A stretch of 64,000 bases of DNA from Verrucomicrobiales bacterium (GCA_028712475.1 JAQTQB010000001.1:124001-188000); one strand, 5' to 3'; positions 9,825 to 19,713 are shown, numbered from the stretch's first letter. Numbers and translations: made by a program. Notes: generated by a model not told the origin, from the letters alone.

Positions 9825-11009
9825 TCAATTTCCCCGTCCGGCTTTCCAAATTTTCACCAGTCCGCCGAACCCGCCCAGCAGCAGCGCGCTCACGGCATAC
9901 GCGCCGGCGTTGGGACTTTGGGCGGCGAACTGGAGCGCCGCCGCGCCGACCGCCGGGCCGATGCAATTGCCCGCGCCGATGGCCGCCTCGTGGATGCCGC
10001 CGTGTTCGCTTTTCGTTTCGCCCACGTCCATCGAGTAGAACAGCGAGGAGTAATAAATCAGCCCGATGGCCGCGCCGAAGAAAATCTGGGCCACAATCAG
10101 GACGGCCAGGTTGGGCGCGACGAGAATCGCCGTGAAAGCCAGGATCAGCAGCGCGAACGCCGTCGCCAGCCAGCGAAAACGGTAATGCCAGCCGGTCCAG
10201 AACCACAGGACAAAGAAGACACCCAGCCGCACAAAACACCAGAGCGAGCAGATGAACCCCGCCATCATCGGCGACAGTTCAAACCGCGCGGCCAGTCCGG
10301 GAATGACGGCGATGAGCGTGTTGATGGCGATGTAGGCGAACGGATTCGCCAGCCACGCCATGCGCAGGAAGGTTTTTGCCTTGGCGGGCGACGGCCGGTT
10401 TGGATCGGGCGGCGGCCTGACAACGGTTTCCGCAACGTGACGGGAATGAGTTTTGGCGAGTGCCTCCAGCCAGACGGTCAAGGCGAGTTGCACCAGCAAA
10501 ATGACCATGGGCGCGTAGAAAATGCTGTGGAAGCCGAATTTCACGATGAGCGTGCCGCCGATGAAATAAGCGAGCGCATTGGTCGCGGCCCAGGTGATGT
10601 TGTAGATGCCGACGGCGTGGGGCACGCGGGCGGGCGTTTCATTTTCGCTGATGAGCGCCTCCAGCACCGGCCAGGTGAAACTCATGCCGAGCGAGACGAC
10701 GGCGGCGGCGGCGATCTGGCCGGCGGCGGAACCGAGTTGCGCGCCGACGAGCAGTCCCGCGGCCATGATGCCAAAGCCGAGCTTGAGCGCGGTGAAATAA
10801 CCCCAGCGGTGCGCAAGCCGCCCGGCCTGCCATGAGAAAAGTGCGTAGCAAAGTCCAAGCAGCGCGGCAGCGACAAGGTTGGCCTTGTCGTCAAACCCGA
10901 ACCGCGACCGCAGGAAAAAATAAAAATAATTGAAATACAGCGCCGTGACGAAGGAGTTCAACCCTTCGATGGTGAAGCAGAGCCACTGGCGTTTTTGGCG
11001 GCGGTTCAC
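9825..11009 (-). CDS. MFS transporter
   Basis: Multiple TM segments (GLCYALFSWQAGRLAHRWGYFTALKLGFGIMAAGLLVGA...); GTG start at 11009 overlaps NUDIX stop. Confidence 0.85.
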   Translation of the reverse strand: MNRRQKRQWLCFTIEGLNSFVTALYFNYFYFFLRSRFGFDDKANLVAAALLGLCYALFSWQAGRLAHRWGYFTALKLGFGIMAAGLLVGAQLGSAAGQIAAAAVVSLGMSFTWPVLEALISENETPARVPHAVGIYNITWAATNALAYFIGGTLIVKFGFHSIFYAPMVILLVQLALTVWLEALAKTHSRHVAETVVRPPPDPNRPSPAKAKTFLRMAWLANPFAYIAINTLIAVIPGLAARFELSPMMAGFICSLWCFVRLGVFFVLWFWTGWHYRFRWLATAFALLILAFTAILVAPNLAVLIVAQIFFGAAIGLIYYSSLFYSMDVGETKSEHGGIHEAAIGAGNCIGPAVGAAALQFAAQSPNAGAYAVSALLLGGFGGLVKIWKAGRGN

Positions 11010-11482
11010 GGGTGCTTGGAAATCTCCTCGATGGCCTTGTGGCAATACCATTTCACCGCGTCGCTCATCGGCGGCTGCAGCTTGTCCAAATCCGCGGCGG
11101 AACACCAGCGGATGTCGTGATGCTCGGCGGTCGCAAGTTCGGCGACGGGGGCGTCGCCACCACCCTTGGGCCGCGCCCAATAAATCATCCCGATGTGCTC
11201 GTGCGTGTCGCTGATGCGGTGGATGTCGAGAAAGCGCGGCGCGATGAGCGCGCGTGTGCCGGGCGAAGTCGTGGGCGGACGTTCGCCGAGCAGTTCGACT
11301 TCGAGTCCGCTCTCCTCCTTCGCCTCGCGCAACGCAGCCTGCTCCGGATCCTCGTCCAGTTCGATGTGCCCGCCGAGCGGCAGCCATTTGTCCAGTTTGC
11401 GATGATGGATGAGCAGAATCTTGCCGTCGTGGACGACAAAGATCGCGACGGTGAAATCAATTTTTTCGTGGATGTGGGCCAT
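11006..11482 (-). CDS. NUDIX hydrolase
   Basis: MAHIHEKIDFTVAIFVVHDGKILLIHHRKLDKWLPLGGHIELDEDPEQAALREAKEESGLEV: Nudix box. Confidence 0.95.
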   Translation of the reverse strand: MAHIHEKIDFTVAIFVVHDGKILLIHHRKLDKWLPLGGHIELDEDPEQAALREAKEESGLEVELLGERPPTTSPGTRALIAPRFLDIHRISDTHEHIGMIYWARPKGGGDAPVAELATAEHHDIRWCSAADLDKLQPPMSDAVKWYCHKAIEEISKHP

Positions 11483-11558
11483 AAGTTGCCGAAAAAATTT
11501 AACAGCAAAGACGCCCGGGTGACGACCAGATTGTTTGTTCCAGCCATCGGCAGCGGGT

Positions 11559-11572
11559 TTGACCTGGGTCAA
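11559..11572 (+). promoter_or_regulatory. Crp/Fnr-type (Dnr/NnrR) operator
   Basis: TTGACCTGGGTCAA, perfect dyad of TTGAC-N4-GTCAA; centre 41.5 bp upstream of cupin ATG (11607). Confidence 0.85.
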
Positions 11573-11606
11573 TGGCCGCCAACCGCGTCCATGCGATAGT
11601 TGTCCC

Positions 11607-11966
11607 ATGAGCGAGAAACCTTTGATTGATGTGGCGCAGGAAAAAATCCTGTCGCTGGCCGATGAAACTCGGTTTGCGCCAAACGGCATCGTGAGCCGGA
11701 CGCTGTTGCGCACAGCGAATTCGCGTGTGGTGCTGTTCGGCTTTGCCGAAGGCCAGGAACTCACCGAACACACGTCCACGCAGCATGCCGTCATCCAGAT
11801 TCTGTCCGGCGAATGTGAATTTTCCCTCGCCGGAAAACCGCACGCCTTGAAAGCCGGCGACCTGATTTACATGCCGCCGCATCTGCCGCACGCGGTCAGG
11901 GCGACCAAACAATTTTCCATGCTGCTGACGTTTTCCAAGCCGGAGATCACTTCTGCCAAACCATGA
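11607..11966 (+). CDS. Cupin domain protein
   Basis: STQHAVIQILSGECEFSLAGKPHALKAGDLIYMPPHLPHAVRA: cupin motifs. Confidence 0.93.
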   Translation: MSEKPLIDVAQEKILSLADETRFAPNGIVSRTLLRTANSRVVLFGFAEGQELTEHTSTQHAVIQILSGECEFSLAGKPHALKAGDLIYMPPHLPHAVRATKQFSMLLTFSKPEITSAKP

Positions 11967-12475
11967 ATGAAAACATCGTCACGCTGGATGTCCGGGAAGA
12001 CTTGCGCAAGGGGTGTGCGCCATTCTCGAAAATCATGAATGCCGTCGGGCAATTGCGCCCGGATGAAAAGCTTTTGCTGATTGCTCCGTTTGAACCCGCA
12101 CCACTTTTTTCCGTGCTGGCCGGACAGGGTTTTGACCACACATCAAAACAAATTCAGTCCGGTGATTGGGAAGTGCTGTTCACGCGCCGGAATGGAGGAT
12201 CATCAGCGTTCGTTCCGCCGGAACGCCTTCCCTGCGGAGCGGTGAAAACCAAGCCGACGGAAGTCATCGAAGTGGACGCGCGTGGGCTCGAGCCGCCACA
12301 GCCGATGGTAAAAATTCTCGAAGCGCTCGCGGCGTTGCCCGCCGGCGCGGAACTGCGCGCCCACACGGACCGCCGCCCGATGCACCTTTACGCCCAGCTC
12401 GAAGATCGCGGGTTCGGCGGTGAAACCGAGGAACAAAATGATGGAAGTTTTATCACCCACATCAGCCGCCGTTGA
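11963..12475 (+). CDS. DUF2249 domain protein (two-domain)
   Basis: LDVREDLRKGCAPFSKIMNAVGQLRPDEKLLLIAPFEPAPLFSVLAGQGF plus second similar half. Confidence 0.85.
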   Translation: MNENIVTLDVREDLRKGCAPFSKIMNAVGQLRPDEKLLLIAPFEPAPLFSVLAGQGFDHTSKQIQSGDWEVLFTRRNGGSSAFVPPERLPCGAVKTKPTEVIEVDARGLEPPQPMVKILEALAALPAGAELRAHTDRRPMHLYAQLEDRGFGGETEEQNDGSFITHISRR

Positions 12476-13832
12476 GCCAAAAGCGGCGGCGCAAAAATCG
12501 CCCCGCCCGGCGGCGACGCCGAATCTGGCCGGCTTTCAAGCGGCTTCGGTGAAATTGCCGTTGTGCTTCGTCCTCGTCGGCGTGCTGTCGCTGCTGGCGG
12601 GAGCGGGATTTTTGGTGGCGCAGCCGGATTTGCTGGCAATGTATCATTACACCCCGCATCTTATCGCCGTCACCCACTTGTTCGTGCTGGGATTCATCTC
12701 CAGCATCGTCATGGGCGCGATGTATCAGCTCGTGCCGGTGACGCTGGAAGTGCATCTGCACAGCGAACGGCTGGTGAAATTTCAATTCGCAGCGCACGTC
12801 GTCGGTTTCGTTGGAATGGTCTGGGCGTTCTGGAATTATAACCTGGCGCTGGTCGGCGCGTTTGGCTCGCTGCTGACGTTGGGCGCCGGATTGTTCGTCT
12901 TCAATCTGGCGCGCACGCTGGCGAAGGTGAAAGGCTGGAACGCCATCAAATTCGGCGTCACTTCGGCGCTGTTCTGGTTGTCGTCCACCGTCGCCGCCGG
13001 ACTTTTTTTGACGGCCACAAAACTCTGGAGCTTCAGTTCGTTTCCGCCGCTGGCCGCGATGCACGCGCACGCGCATCTCGGCGTCGCTGGCGTGTTCGTG
13101 ATGATGATCGTGACGGTGAGCTACAAGCTCGTGCCGATGTTCACCTTGAGCGAACTGCGAAGCGCGCGCCGCGCCTGGTGGTCCATTGCGCTGCTCAATC
13201 TTGGATTGATCGGCGCTTTCGTCACCATTCTGCTGCAAAGTCCGCTGAAGCCTGTGTTCGCTTTGGTGATGATTTCCGGCCTCGCGCTTTACGGTTGGGA
13301 AATCAAAGCGATTCTGCGCTCGCGCAACCGCCGTTCGTTGGATTGGGGAATGAAATATTTTCTGACGGCCATCGCGCTGCTCGTTCCGTTGTCCATTTTA
13401 GCGCTCGCGCTGTCGTGGTCGCGGCTGCCGCCAACCGCGTTCACGATGCAATTGGAAAATGTCTATGGCCTGCTTGCGCTGTCCGGCATTGTGGGTCTGG
13501 CGATTCTCGGAATGTCATACAAAATCGTGCCGTTCCTAGTCTGGTTCCACAGTTACAGCCGCCACATCGGCCGCGCGAAAGTGCCGGCGCTGGCGGACAT
13601 GTATTCCGTTCCGCTGCAAGCCGTCGGTTACTGGACTTACCTCGCCGGACTGGCCGTTTTGAGCGCGGCGACTGCGTGGTCGCATGAAGTGGGGATTCGC
13701 TGGGGCAGCGGTTTGCTGGCGTTAAGCCTCGCCATTTTCGCCGTCAACATGGGCAAAATCCTTTCCCATTTCGCCCGGCCAAAAATCGAGGCGTTCGCGC
13801 CGAAAACAGTTCGCGCAGCAAAAAAATTATGA
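12438..13832 (+). CDS. NnrS-like / cytochrome-oxidase-subunit-I-like multi-TM protein
   Basis: About 12 TM segments, conserved HLFVLGFISSIVMGAMYQLVPV and MHAHAHLGVAGVF; sits in denitrification operon. Confidence 0.7.
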   Translation: MMEVLSPTSAAVEPKAAAQKSPRPAATPNLAGFQAASVKLPLCFVLVGVLSLLAGAGFLVAQPDLLAMYHYTPHLIAVTHLFVLGFISSIVMGAMYQLVPVTLEVHLHSERLVKFQFAAHVVGFVGMVWAFWNYNLALVGAFGSLLTLGAGLFVFNLARTLAKVKGWNAIKFGVTSALFWLSSTVAAGLFLTATKLWSFSSFPPLAAMHAHAHLGVAGVFVMMIVTVSYKLVPMFTLSELRSARRAWWSIALLNLGLIGAFVTILLQSPLKPVFALVMISGLALYGWEIKAILRSRNRRSLDWGMKYFLTAIALLVPLSILALALSWSRLPPTAFTMQLENVYGLLALSGIVGLAILGMSYKIVPFLVWFHSYSRHIGRAKVPALADMYSVPLQAVGYWTYLAGLAVLSAATAWSHEVGIRWGSGLLALSLAIFAVNMGKILSHFARPKIEAFAPKTVRAAKKL

Positions 13833-14146
13833 CCGCCACACCGCTCACCGACGAACTCGTCCTCGAAACCTTGCGCCAGGTCATTGATCCGGAGATCGGC
13901 TGCAACATCGTGGACTTGGGACTCATTTACCGCATCGCCTGGGCCGACGGCAAGCTGACGGTTACGATGACACTCACCACGCCCGGCTGCCCCATGCACG
14001 ACAGCATTGCGGACGGCGTGAAAAACATTTTGCTGACGCTCGATGGCGTGACCGACGTGGAAGTCGAAGTCGTCTGGGATCCGCCGTGGCATCCCTCGAT
14101 GATGACCGAAGTGGGCCGCGCCATGACGGGCGTCCAAAATTTTTAA
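13829..14146 (+). CDS. MIP18/DUF59 family metal-sulfur cluster assembly factor
   Basis: LRQVIDPEIGCNIVDLGLIYRI...TTPGCPMHDSIADGV...VEVVWDPPWHPSMMTEVGR. Confidence 0.92.
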   Translation: MTATPLTDELVLETLRQVIDPEIGCNIVDLGLIYRIAWADGKLTVTMTLTTPGCPMHDSIADGVKNILLTLDGVTDVEVEVVWDPPWHPSMMTEVGRAMTGVQNF

Positions 14147-14175
14147 CCAACAACCAACAACCAAAATAATAAAAC

Positions 14176-14475
14176 ATGCAAACTGAAAACCTCGTCGGCG
14201 CGGACAAAGTCATGGACGTGCGCCCGATTCCCTGTTCCGTCAAACACGGATTGATCATCAAACAATGGCTGGAACTGCCGGTCGGCGACCATTTCATCCT
14301 GCTCAACGATCACGATCCGGTGCCGCTTTACTACCAGTTCGCCGCACAATGGCCGGACACGTTCACCTGGGAACATCTCGTGAAAGGCCCGGCGGAATTC
14401 CGTGTGAAGATCACAAAGCTGGCCGCCCTGACCGCGCCAGCCAATCCAGTTGCGGAATGTTGCGGCGGACATTAA
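14176..14475 (+). CDS. DUF2249 domain protein
   Basis: LPVGDHFILLNDHDPVPLYYQFAAQWPDTFTWEHLVKGPAEFRVKI. Confidence 0.9.
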   Translation: MQTENLVGADKVMDVRPIPCSVKHGLIIKQWLELPVGDHFILLNDHDPVPLYYQFAAQWPDTFTWEHLVKGPAEFRVKITKLAALTAPANPVAECCGGH

Positions 14476-14494
14476 AACCATCACTTAAAACACA

Positions 14495-14520
14495 AACGGC
14501 CTTCAGCGATGAAGGCCGTT
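14495..14520. terminator. Rho-independent (bidirectional) terminator
   Basis: AACGGCCTTCAGCGATGAAGGCCGTT followed by TTTATTT between convergent genes. Confidence 0.85.
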
Positions 14521-14551
14521 TTTATTTCCAAGCACTTAAAAATAAACCAGA

Positions 14552-14944
14552 TCAATTCACCGGCGCTTTGCGGAATCCGTCGAGCCAATGGCGCAAACTC
14601 ATCACCGGATGCTCCCACATCATGCGCGGCCCGGCGTAGCGCATGATGACGCGGACCTGTTCGCGGCGTTCGCGCTGGTAGCAATGCACGGGACACCTGG
14701 CGCACGTCGGCTTTTCCGCGCCAAACCGGCAGCGCTCCAGCCGCACGCCGGCGTAATCCAAAAACTGCCGGCATTCCGCGCACAGGCCTTCGGCGGAATG
14801 ATGCTCGTCGCGGCAATAAATACGAACCATCGCCGTCATCGTCTGCCATTCGCGCGCCAGCCGTGTGCTGGCCAGGTCATTTTTCTTTTTCGTCGCCGAC
14901 GAAATCGCAGCCGGGGCGAACACCGATCCAACTGAAGTTTTCAT
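14552..14944 (-). CDS. YgbA-like 'nitrous oxide-stimulated promoter' family protein
   Basis: MVRIYCRDEHHSAEGLCAECRQFLDYAGVRLERCRFGAEKPTCARCPVHCYQRERREQVRVIMRYAGPRMMWEHP. Confidence 0.88.
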   Translation of the reverse strand: MKTSVGSVFAPAAISSATKKKNDLASTRLAREWQTMTAMVRIYCRDEHHSAEGLCAECRQFLDYAGVRLERCRFGAEKPTCARCPVHCYQRERREQVRVIMRYAGPRMMWEHPVMSLRHWLDGFRKAPVN

Positions 14945-14978
14945 GCCGGCATCCTCGCACTGCTCGCGCCGGCGGTTA

Positions 14979-14992
14979 TTGATGCAGGTCAA
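14979..14992 (-). promoter_or_regulatory. Crp/Fnr-type operator
   Basis: TTGATGCAGGTCAA; centre exactly 41.5 bp upstream of ATG at 14944 (minus). Confidence 0.8.
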
Positions 14993-15034
14993 AGTTTCTT
15001 TAATTCCAATCGCCCGCTGAAAACGTGCCGCTAA

Positions 15035-15048
15035 TTGACCTGGGTCAA
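15035..15048 (+). promoter_or_regulatory. Crp/Fnr-type operator
   Basis: TTGACCTGGGTCAA; centre exactly 61.5 bp upstream of ATG at 15103. Confidence 0.83.
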
Positions 15049-15102
15049 AACATTGTTGCCGACGGCGGGGCAAACTGATGGTGCGATTGCGCAATACATT
15101 TT

Positions 15103-15558
15103 ATGAACAACGACCATTCAAATCCGCCAGCGCCAGCAAAACCATCCACCGTGGTCTATGCCTGCTCCGGCTGTTCGGACGCGGGCGAACTCGCCGACCG
15201 CATCGCGCGCCAGCTCACGCGCGACGGCGCGGCGCAGATGTCCTGCCTTGCCGGCATCGGCGGCCGCGTGAAAAGCCTTGTGGCCAAAGCCGAAAATGCG
15301 GAGCGCATCCTGGCGATTGACGGCTGCCCGCTGAACTGCACGCGGCACACGCTGGAACTCGCCGGCTTCAAAAATTTTGAGCACCTCGAACTGCACAAGG
15401 TCGGCATCCGCAAAGGCTCGGCGCCGGTGACGGACGAGCGCATCGCGTCCGGCGTCACGGCGGCAAAAAAAATTCTTGCGGGCGATGTTGACGCGAAGGA
15501 AAACCGCGCTGAAAATCCCCGGACAATTTTATCTGAAACCTCTGAACCAAAAAACTGA
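15103..15558 (+). CDS. Putative zinc-binding DGC-domain protein
   Basis: [38 protein letters not shown]...[17 protein letters not shown]. Confidence 0.88.
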   Translation: MNNDHSNPPAPAKPSTVVYACSGCSDAGELADRIARQLTRDGAAQMSCLAGIGGRVKSLVAKAENAERILAIDGCPLNCTRHTLELAGFKNFEHLELHKVGIRKGSAPVTDERIASGVTAAKKILAGDVDAKENRAENPRTILSETSEPKN

Positions 15559-15566
15559 CACCAAAC

Positions 15567-17105
15567 ATGAAACGAAATTTCACTCATCCTTTGTGCGCCG
15601 TCGGACTGGGCGCGGCCTTGTTCTGCGACATCACCCTGGCTGCTGACGTTCCTGCCAGACCGGTCCGCCCCGTTGACCCGGAGGCGATCGGCCAGGAAAC
15701 CGCCGTGCTGACGCAGGCGCCCAACGTGCCGCCGCCCATCAAGCGCAGGCACTCGTCCAAAATAATCGTGCATCTCGAAGTGAAGGAGGTCACGAAACGG
15801 CTGGCGGATGGCGTGGACTACACGTTCTGGACTTTCGGCGGCGACGTGCCCGGCAGTTTCATCCGCATCCGCGTGGGCGACGACGTGGAGTTTCATTTGA
15901 ACAACGCGCCGGACAGCAAGCTGCCGCACAACATTGACCTGCACGCCGTCACCGGGCCGGGCGGCGGCGCGACCTCATCGTTCACTGCCCCGGGACATTC
16001 GTCGCAATTTTCGTTCAAGGCATTGAATCCCGGACTTTTCATCTATCACTGCGCAACCGCGCCGGTGGGAATGCACGTCGCGAACGGCATGTATGGCCTG
16101 ATTCTCGTCGAGCCGGAAGGCGGACTGCCGCCCGTGGATCACGAATACTATGTGATGCAAAGTGAATTTTACACCGCCGGCAATTTCGGCGTGGAAGGGT
16201 TGCAGCCGTTCGACATGAACAAGGCGATAGACGAACGCCCGTCGTATGTCGTCTTCAACGGCGCGGTCGGCTCGCTCGTCGGCGACAAGGCGCTCACGGC
16301 GAAAGTCGGCGAGACCGTGCGTCTGTTCGTCGGCAACGGCGGGCCGAACCTGACGAGTTCGTTCCACGTCATCGGCGAAATTTTCGACACCGTCTATCAG
16401 GAAGGCGGCACCGTGCCGACGCAGCATAACTTGCAAACAACCACGATTCCGGCGGGCGGCTCGGCGATCGTGGAATTCAAAGTGGACGTGCCCGGCACAT
16501 TCATCCTCGTGGATCACGCGTTGTTCCGCGCGTTCAACAAGGGCGCGCTCGGCATGTTGAAGGTTTCCGGCCCGCCGGATCTGCTGACCTATTCCGGCAA
16601 GGAAGTGGATGCGATCTACCTCGGCAGCGCGGCGGAAGGCGGCTCGGACGCGGAAAAGAAAGTGGCCGAGCTGAAAGCGCAGATGGCCTCCGAAATCAAA
16701 GGCAATCCCAAGATCGCCGGGCTGACGAAGGAGATTCAAATCGAGAAAGGCAAAGCCGTGTATATGCAGACCTGCTTCGTCTGCCATCAACCGGGCGGTC
16801 TCGGCGTGCCGGGACAAATTCCGCCGCTCGCCGGATCCGACTTCCTGGCCAACAACAAGGAAGACGCGATCCGCGCCGTGGTTATTGGCCGCAACGGCGA
16901 AACCATCGTCAACGGCAAAACTTACAAAGGCACGATGATTCCGCTAAATTATCTCAACGACGACCAGATCGCCAACGTGCTGACCTATGTGCGGAATAGT
17001 TGGGGCAATTCCGGCGACGCCGTGAACGTGGCGGAAGTGGCAAAAATCCGTGCCGACACCGCGTCCTCCACGCCCGCGCCCGGCACGCCGAGCAAGTTCG
17101 AGTGA
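15567..17105 (+). CDS. nirK: Copper-containing nitrite reductase with C-terminal cytochrome c domain
   Basis: Two cupredoxin domains ([55 protein letters not shown]) and C-terminal CFVCHQ heme motif. Confidence 0.96.
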   Translation: MKRNFTHPLCAVGLGAALFCDITLAADVPARPVRPVDPEAIGQETAVLTQAPNVPPPIKRRHSSKIIVHLEVKEVTKRLADGVDYTFWTFGGDVPGSFIRIRVGDDVEFHLNNAPDSKLPHNIDLHAVTGPGGGATSSFTAPGHSSQFSFKALNPGLFIYHCATAPVGMHVANGMYGLILVEPEGGLPPVDHEYYVMQSEFYTAGNFGVEGLQPFDMNKAIDERPSYVVFNGAVGSLVGDKALTAKVGETVRLFVGNGGPNLTSSFHVIGEIFDTVYQEGGTVPTQHNLQTTTIPAGGSAIVEFKVDVPGTFILVDHALFRAFNKGALGMLKVSGPPDLLTYSGKEVDAIYLGSAAEGGSDAEKKVAELKAQMASEIKGNPKIAGLTKEIQIEKGKAVYMQTCFVCHQPGGLGVPGQIPPLAGSDFLANNKEDAIRAVVIGRNGETIVNGKTYKGTMIPLNYLNDDQIANVLTYVRNSWGNSGDAVNVAEVAKIRADTASSTPAPGTPSKFE

Positions 17106-17111
17106 TGATTT

Positions 17112-17954
17112 ATGAAGACGAGGATGGAGAATGGAAGCTGGAAGCTGGCAGGCAGTGCGACGCCCGTTCGTAGATCGCCATCATCAATCCTCCAGCTTCT
17201 ATCCTCGCTGTTGACCGCCTTTACCGTCGCCGCCACTGAAACGCCGCCGGACATGGCCTGCGTTTCCAACGGCGTGTTCCGTCCGCTGTTCCGCTCGCAG
17301 TCGGATTTGAAGGAAGTGCCGGTCAAAAGTTTTTACCTCGATGTCGTGCCGGTCACGAACGGAAAATTTCTGGAGTTCGTCCGTGCCAATCCGCGCTGGC
17401 AGCGTTCGCAGGTGAAACGGATTTTTGCCGATGATAATTATTTGAAACATTGGGCCGGCGATCTGGAATTGGGCACGAACGCGCTGCCCGAACGGCCCGT
17501 CGTGTGGGTCTCGTGGTTTGCCGCGAAAGCCTTCGCGCAATGGCAGGGCAGGCGTTTGCCGACCCTTGCCGAATGGGAACTCGCCGCCGCCGCGAGCCCG
17601 GCCCTCGCCGATGGCACGAAGGACGCCGCGTTTCAACGCGACATCCTGCGCTGGTATTCCACGCCGTCGCCAGCCGTGCTGCCGTCTGTCAGTGACGGCC
17701 CAAAAAATTTCTGGGGCGTGCGCGACTTGCACGGGCTGGTCTGGGAATGGGTTTCCGATTTCAATTCCGCCACCGTCACCGGCGATGCGCGCGGCGACAC
17801 CGGCCTGGACCGCCAGTTGTTTTGCGGCGCGGGCGCGATTGGCGCGAAGGACGTGGAAAATTTCCCCGCGTTCATGCGCTACGGATTTCGCAGCAGCCTC
17901 AAGGCGGCCTACACCGTCCACAACCTCGGCTTCCGCTGTGCGAAGGATTTATGA
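17112..17954 (+). CDS. nirV: SUMF1/formylglycine-generating-enzyme-like protein (NirV type)
   Basis: PVTNGKFLEFVRANPRWQRSQVKRIFADDNYLKHW...WVSWFAAKAFAQWQGRRLPTLAEWELAAAA...; directly downstream of nirK. Confidence 0.85.
   Translation: MKTRMENGSWKLAGSATPVRRSPSSILQLLSSLLTAFTVAATETPPDMACVSNGVFRPLFRSQSDLKEVPVKSFYLDVVPVTNGKFLEFVRANPRWQRSQVKRIFADDNYLKHWAGDLELGTNALPERPVVWVSWFAAKAFAQWQGRRLPTLAEWELAAAASPALADGTKDAAFQRDILRWYSTPSPAVLPSVSDGPKNFWGVRDLHGLVWEWVSDFNSATVTGDARGDTGLDRQLFCGAGAIGAKDVENFPAFMRYGFRSSLKAAYTVHNLGFRCAKDL
17118..17207. repeat. Imperfect short-period inverted repeat inside NirV leader
   Basis: CGAGGATGGAGAATGGAAGCTGGAAGCTGG ... TCCTCCAGCTTCTATCCTCG. Confidence 0.7.
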
Positions 17955-18661
17955 ACGAGAGAAGACAAACATCCAACATCCAACATCCAACATCCAACGC
18001 CCAAGGGATGCGCGATGGAGCGCATTGGATGTTCGGTGTTCGGTGTCCAGTGTTGGATGTTTTTCTGTTTACCGTCCTGTCCGTGGCGACAACATTCGGC
18101 GCGACGAATGAAACCGCCGAAGTTCTGCCGCCGTGCTGCCGCCCGCTCGCAGCGCAGACGAATTACACGGACAAGTCATTGTTCCAGCTCGAATCAGTCT
18201 GGACTTCCGATGCCGGCCGCCGCGTGAAGCTCGGCGTGCTGCGCGGGCGTCCGCAGGTGGTGGCGATGTTTTTTGCGTCATGCCAGTTCACCTGTCCGCT
18301 CACGGTGAGCGATTTGCAGCGCATCGAGGCCGCGCTGCCGGAAAATCTGCGGACGAACACCGGCTTCCTGCTCGTTTCGTTCGACAGCGTGCGCGACACG
18401 CCCTCGGCGCTGAAGGTCTATCGCGCCAAACGCGAATTGAGCAGCCAGAACTGGACGCTGTTGCGCGGCGAACCGGACGACGTGCGCGAACTCGCCGCGC
18501 TGCTCGGCGTGATTTACCGGCAGGACGCGAACGGAAGTTTCGCCCATTCCAATGTCATCACCGTCTTGAACGCCGGGGGCGAAATCGTTCTTCAACAGCC
18601 CGGATTGAATTTGCCGCCGGATGAAATCGTCGCGAAACTAAAAGCCATCTCCCCGCCATGA
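17951..18661 (+). CDS. SCO1/SenC-family protein
   Basis: LGVLRGRPQVVAMFFASCQFTCPLTVSDLQRIEAAL...LVSFDSVRDTPSALKVY (CxxxC variant). Confidence 0.85.
   Translation: MNERRQTSNIQHPTSNAQGMRDGAHWMFGVRCPVLDVFLFTVLSVATTFGATNETAEVLPPCCRPLAAQTNYTDKSLFQLESVWTSDAGRRVKLGVLRGRPQVVAMFFASCQFTCPLTVSDLQRIEAALPENLRTNTGFLLVSFDSVRDTPSALKVYRAKRELSSQNWTLLRGEPDDVRELAALLGVIYRQDANGSFAHSNVITVLNAGGEIVLQQPGLNLPPDEIVAKLKAISPP
17968..18061. repeat. Heptad inverted repeat inside the N-terminus of the SCO1-like CDS
   Basis: AACATCCAACATCCAACATCCAACATCCAACG ... CATTGGATGTTCGGTGTTCGGTGTCCAGTGTTGGATGTT. Confidence 0.88.
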
Positions 18662-18906
18662 ACATGCCACCGATGAACCAGTTCAAACGCTTCGACGTGC
18701 GCGAAATGCTCCAGCGCGGCGTCGAGCCGTTCCCCGAAATCCACAAACGCGTGAGCGCGCTCAAGCCCGACGAAGGCTTGATTGTCATCGCGCCGTTCCT
18801 GCCGTCGCCACTGGTCGAGCGGCTCACCGGCGAAGGATTTTCGTCCAAGGTCGAGCGCGGCCACGGCGCGGATTGGATGATTTACTTTTGGCGCGAGGCT
18901 GCTTGA
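18658..18906 (+). CDS. DUF2249 domain protein
   Basis: FDVREMLQRGVEPFPEIHKRVSALKPDEGLIVIAPFLPSPLVERLTGEGF. Confidence 0.88.
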   Translation: MNMPPMNQFKRFDVREMLQRGVEPFPEIHKRVSALKPDEGLIVIAPFLPSPLVERLTGEGFSSKVERGHGADWMIYFWREAA

Positions 18907-18914
18907 ATGAAGGC

Positions 18915-19634
18915 ATGTCGTCCGCGTTCGCTGAATTCAAAAAACTGGCCGTCGTCAACACGCTGCGAAGCTGCCAGCTTTTCACCGGCCTGCCGCAGCC
19001 GGATCTGCAAAACATCGCGGACGTCACGGTCGTAAAGTCGCTGGCGAAGGGCGAATACCTTTTCCACGAAGGCGGTCCGGCTCATGGATTTTATGTGGTG
19101 CAGCGCGGCGCGGTGAACGTCCATCGCGTGACCGTCACCGGCAAGGAGCAGATCATCCATGTTTTCCGCACGGGTGATTCCTTTGCCGAGGTCGCGCTGG
19201 CGGCACCGACCGGTTATCCCGCCGACGCCCGCGCGCTGGAGGACACCCATGTCTTGCTCGTGCAGAAAGACGGCATTCTTGCGCTGCTCAAGCGCCAGCC
19301 GGATCTTGCGTTGCGGATGCTCGGCTCGATGAGCAGCCATCTGCGCGTGCTTGTCGGACAGCTCGAGGATCTCACGGTGAAGGATGTCGAGACGCGGCTG
19401 GCCAACTGGCTCGTGAAGCGCTGTCCCAATCCGCAAAGCGAAGCGCCGGTGAAAATCGAGCTGACGATGACCAAGCGGGTGCTGGCGGCGGAACTCGGCA
19501 CGGTCAGTGAAACCTTCTCCCGCACGCTCGCCAAATTTCGCGAACAAAAACTGCTCACCGTCAAAGGCAAGACGATCACGGTGCTGTCGCCGGCGAAATT
19601 GAGCGCGTTGCTCCGGCGGAATCTGGGCGAATGA
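18915..19634 (+). CDS. Crp/Fnr family regulator (Dnr/NnrR-like, no N-terminal 4Fe-4S cysteine set)
   Basis: Cyclic-nucleotide-like domain plus HTH; recognition helix TVSETFSRTL carries the ExxSR motif expected for TTGA half-sites. Confidence 0.93.
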   Translation: MSSAFAEFKKLAVVNTLRSCQLFTGLPQPDLQNIADVTVVKSLAKGEYLFHEGGPAHGFYVVQRGAVNVHRVTVTGKEQIIHVFRTGDSFAEVALAAPTGYPADARALEDTHVLLVQKDGILALLKRQPDLALRMLGSMSSHLRVLVGQLEDLTVKDVETRLANWLVKRCPNPQSEAPVKIELTMTKRVLAAELGTVSETFSRTLAKFREQKLLTVKGKTITVLSPAKLSALLRRNLGE

Positions 19635-19713
19635 CGTCACGGCAACGCCTTCACGCGTTTTTGGCCGAATGCGAGCTTGAGAAAAAAGCGTTAGTGGATA
19701 AGAATCAAACGCA

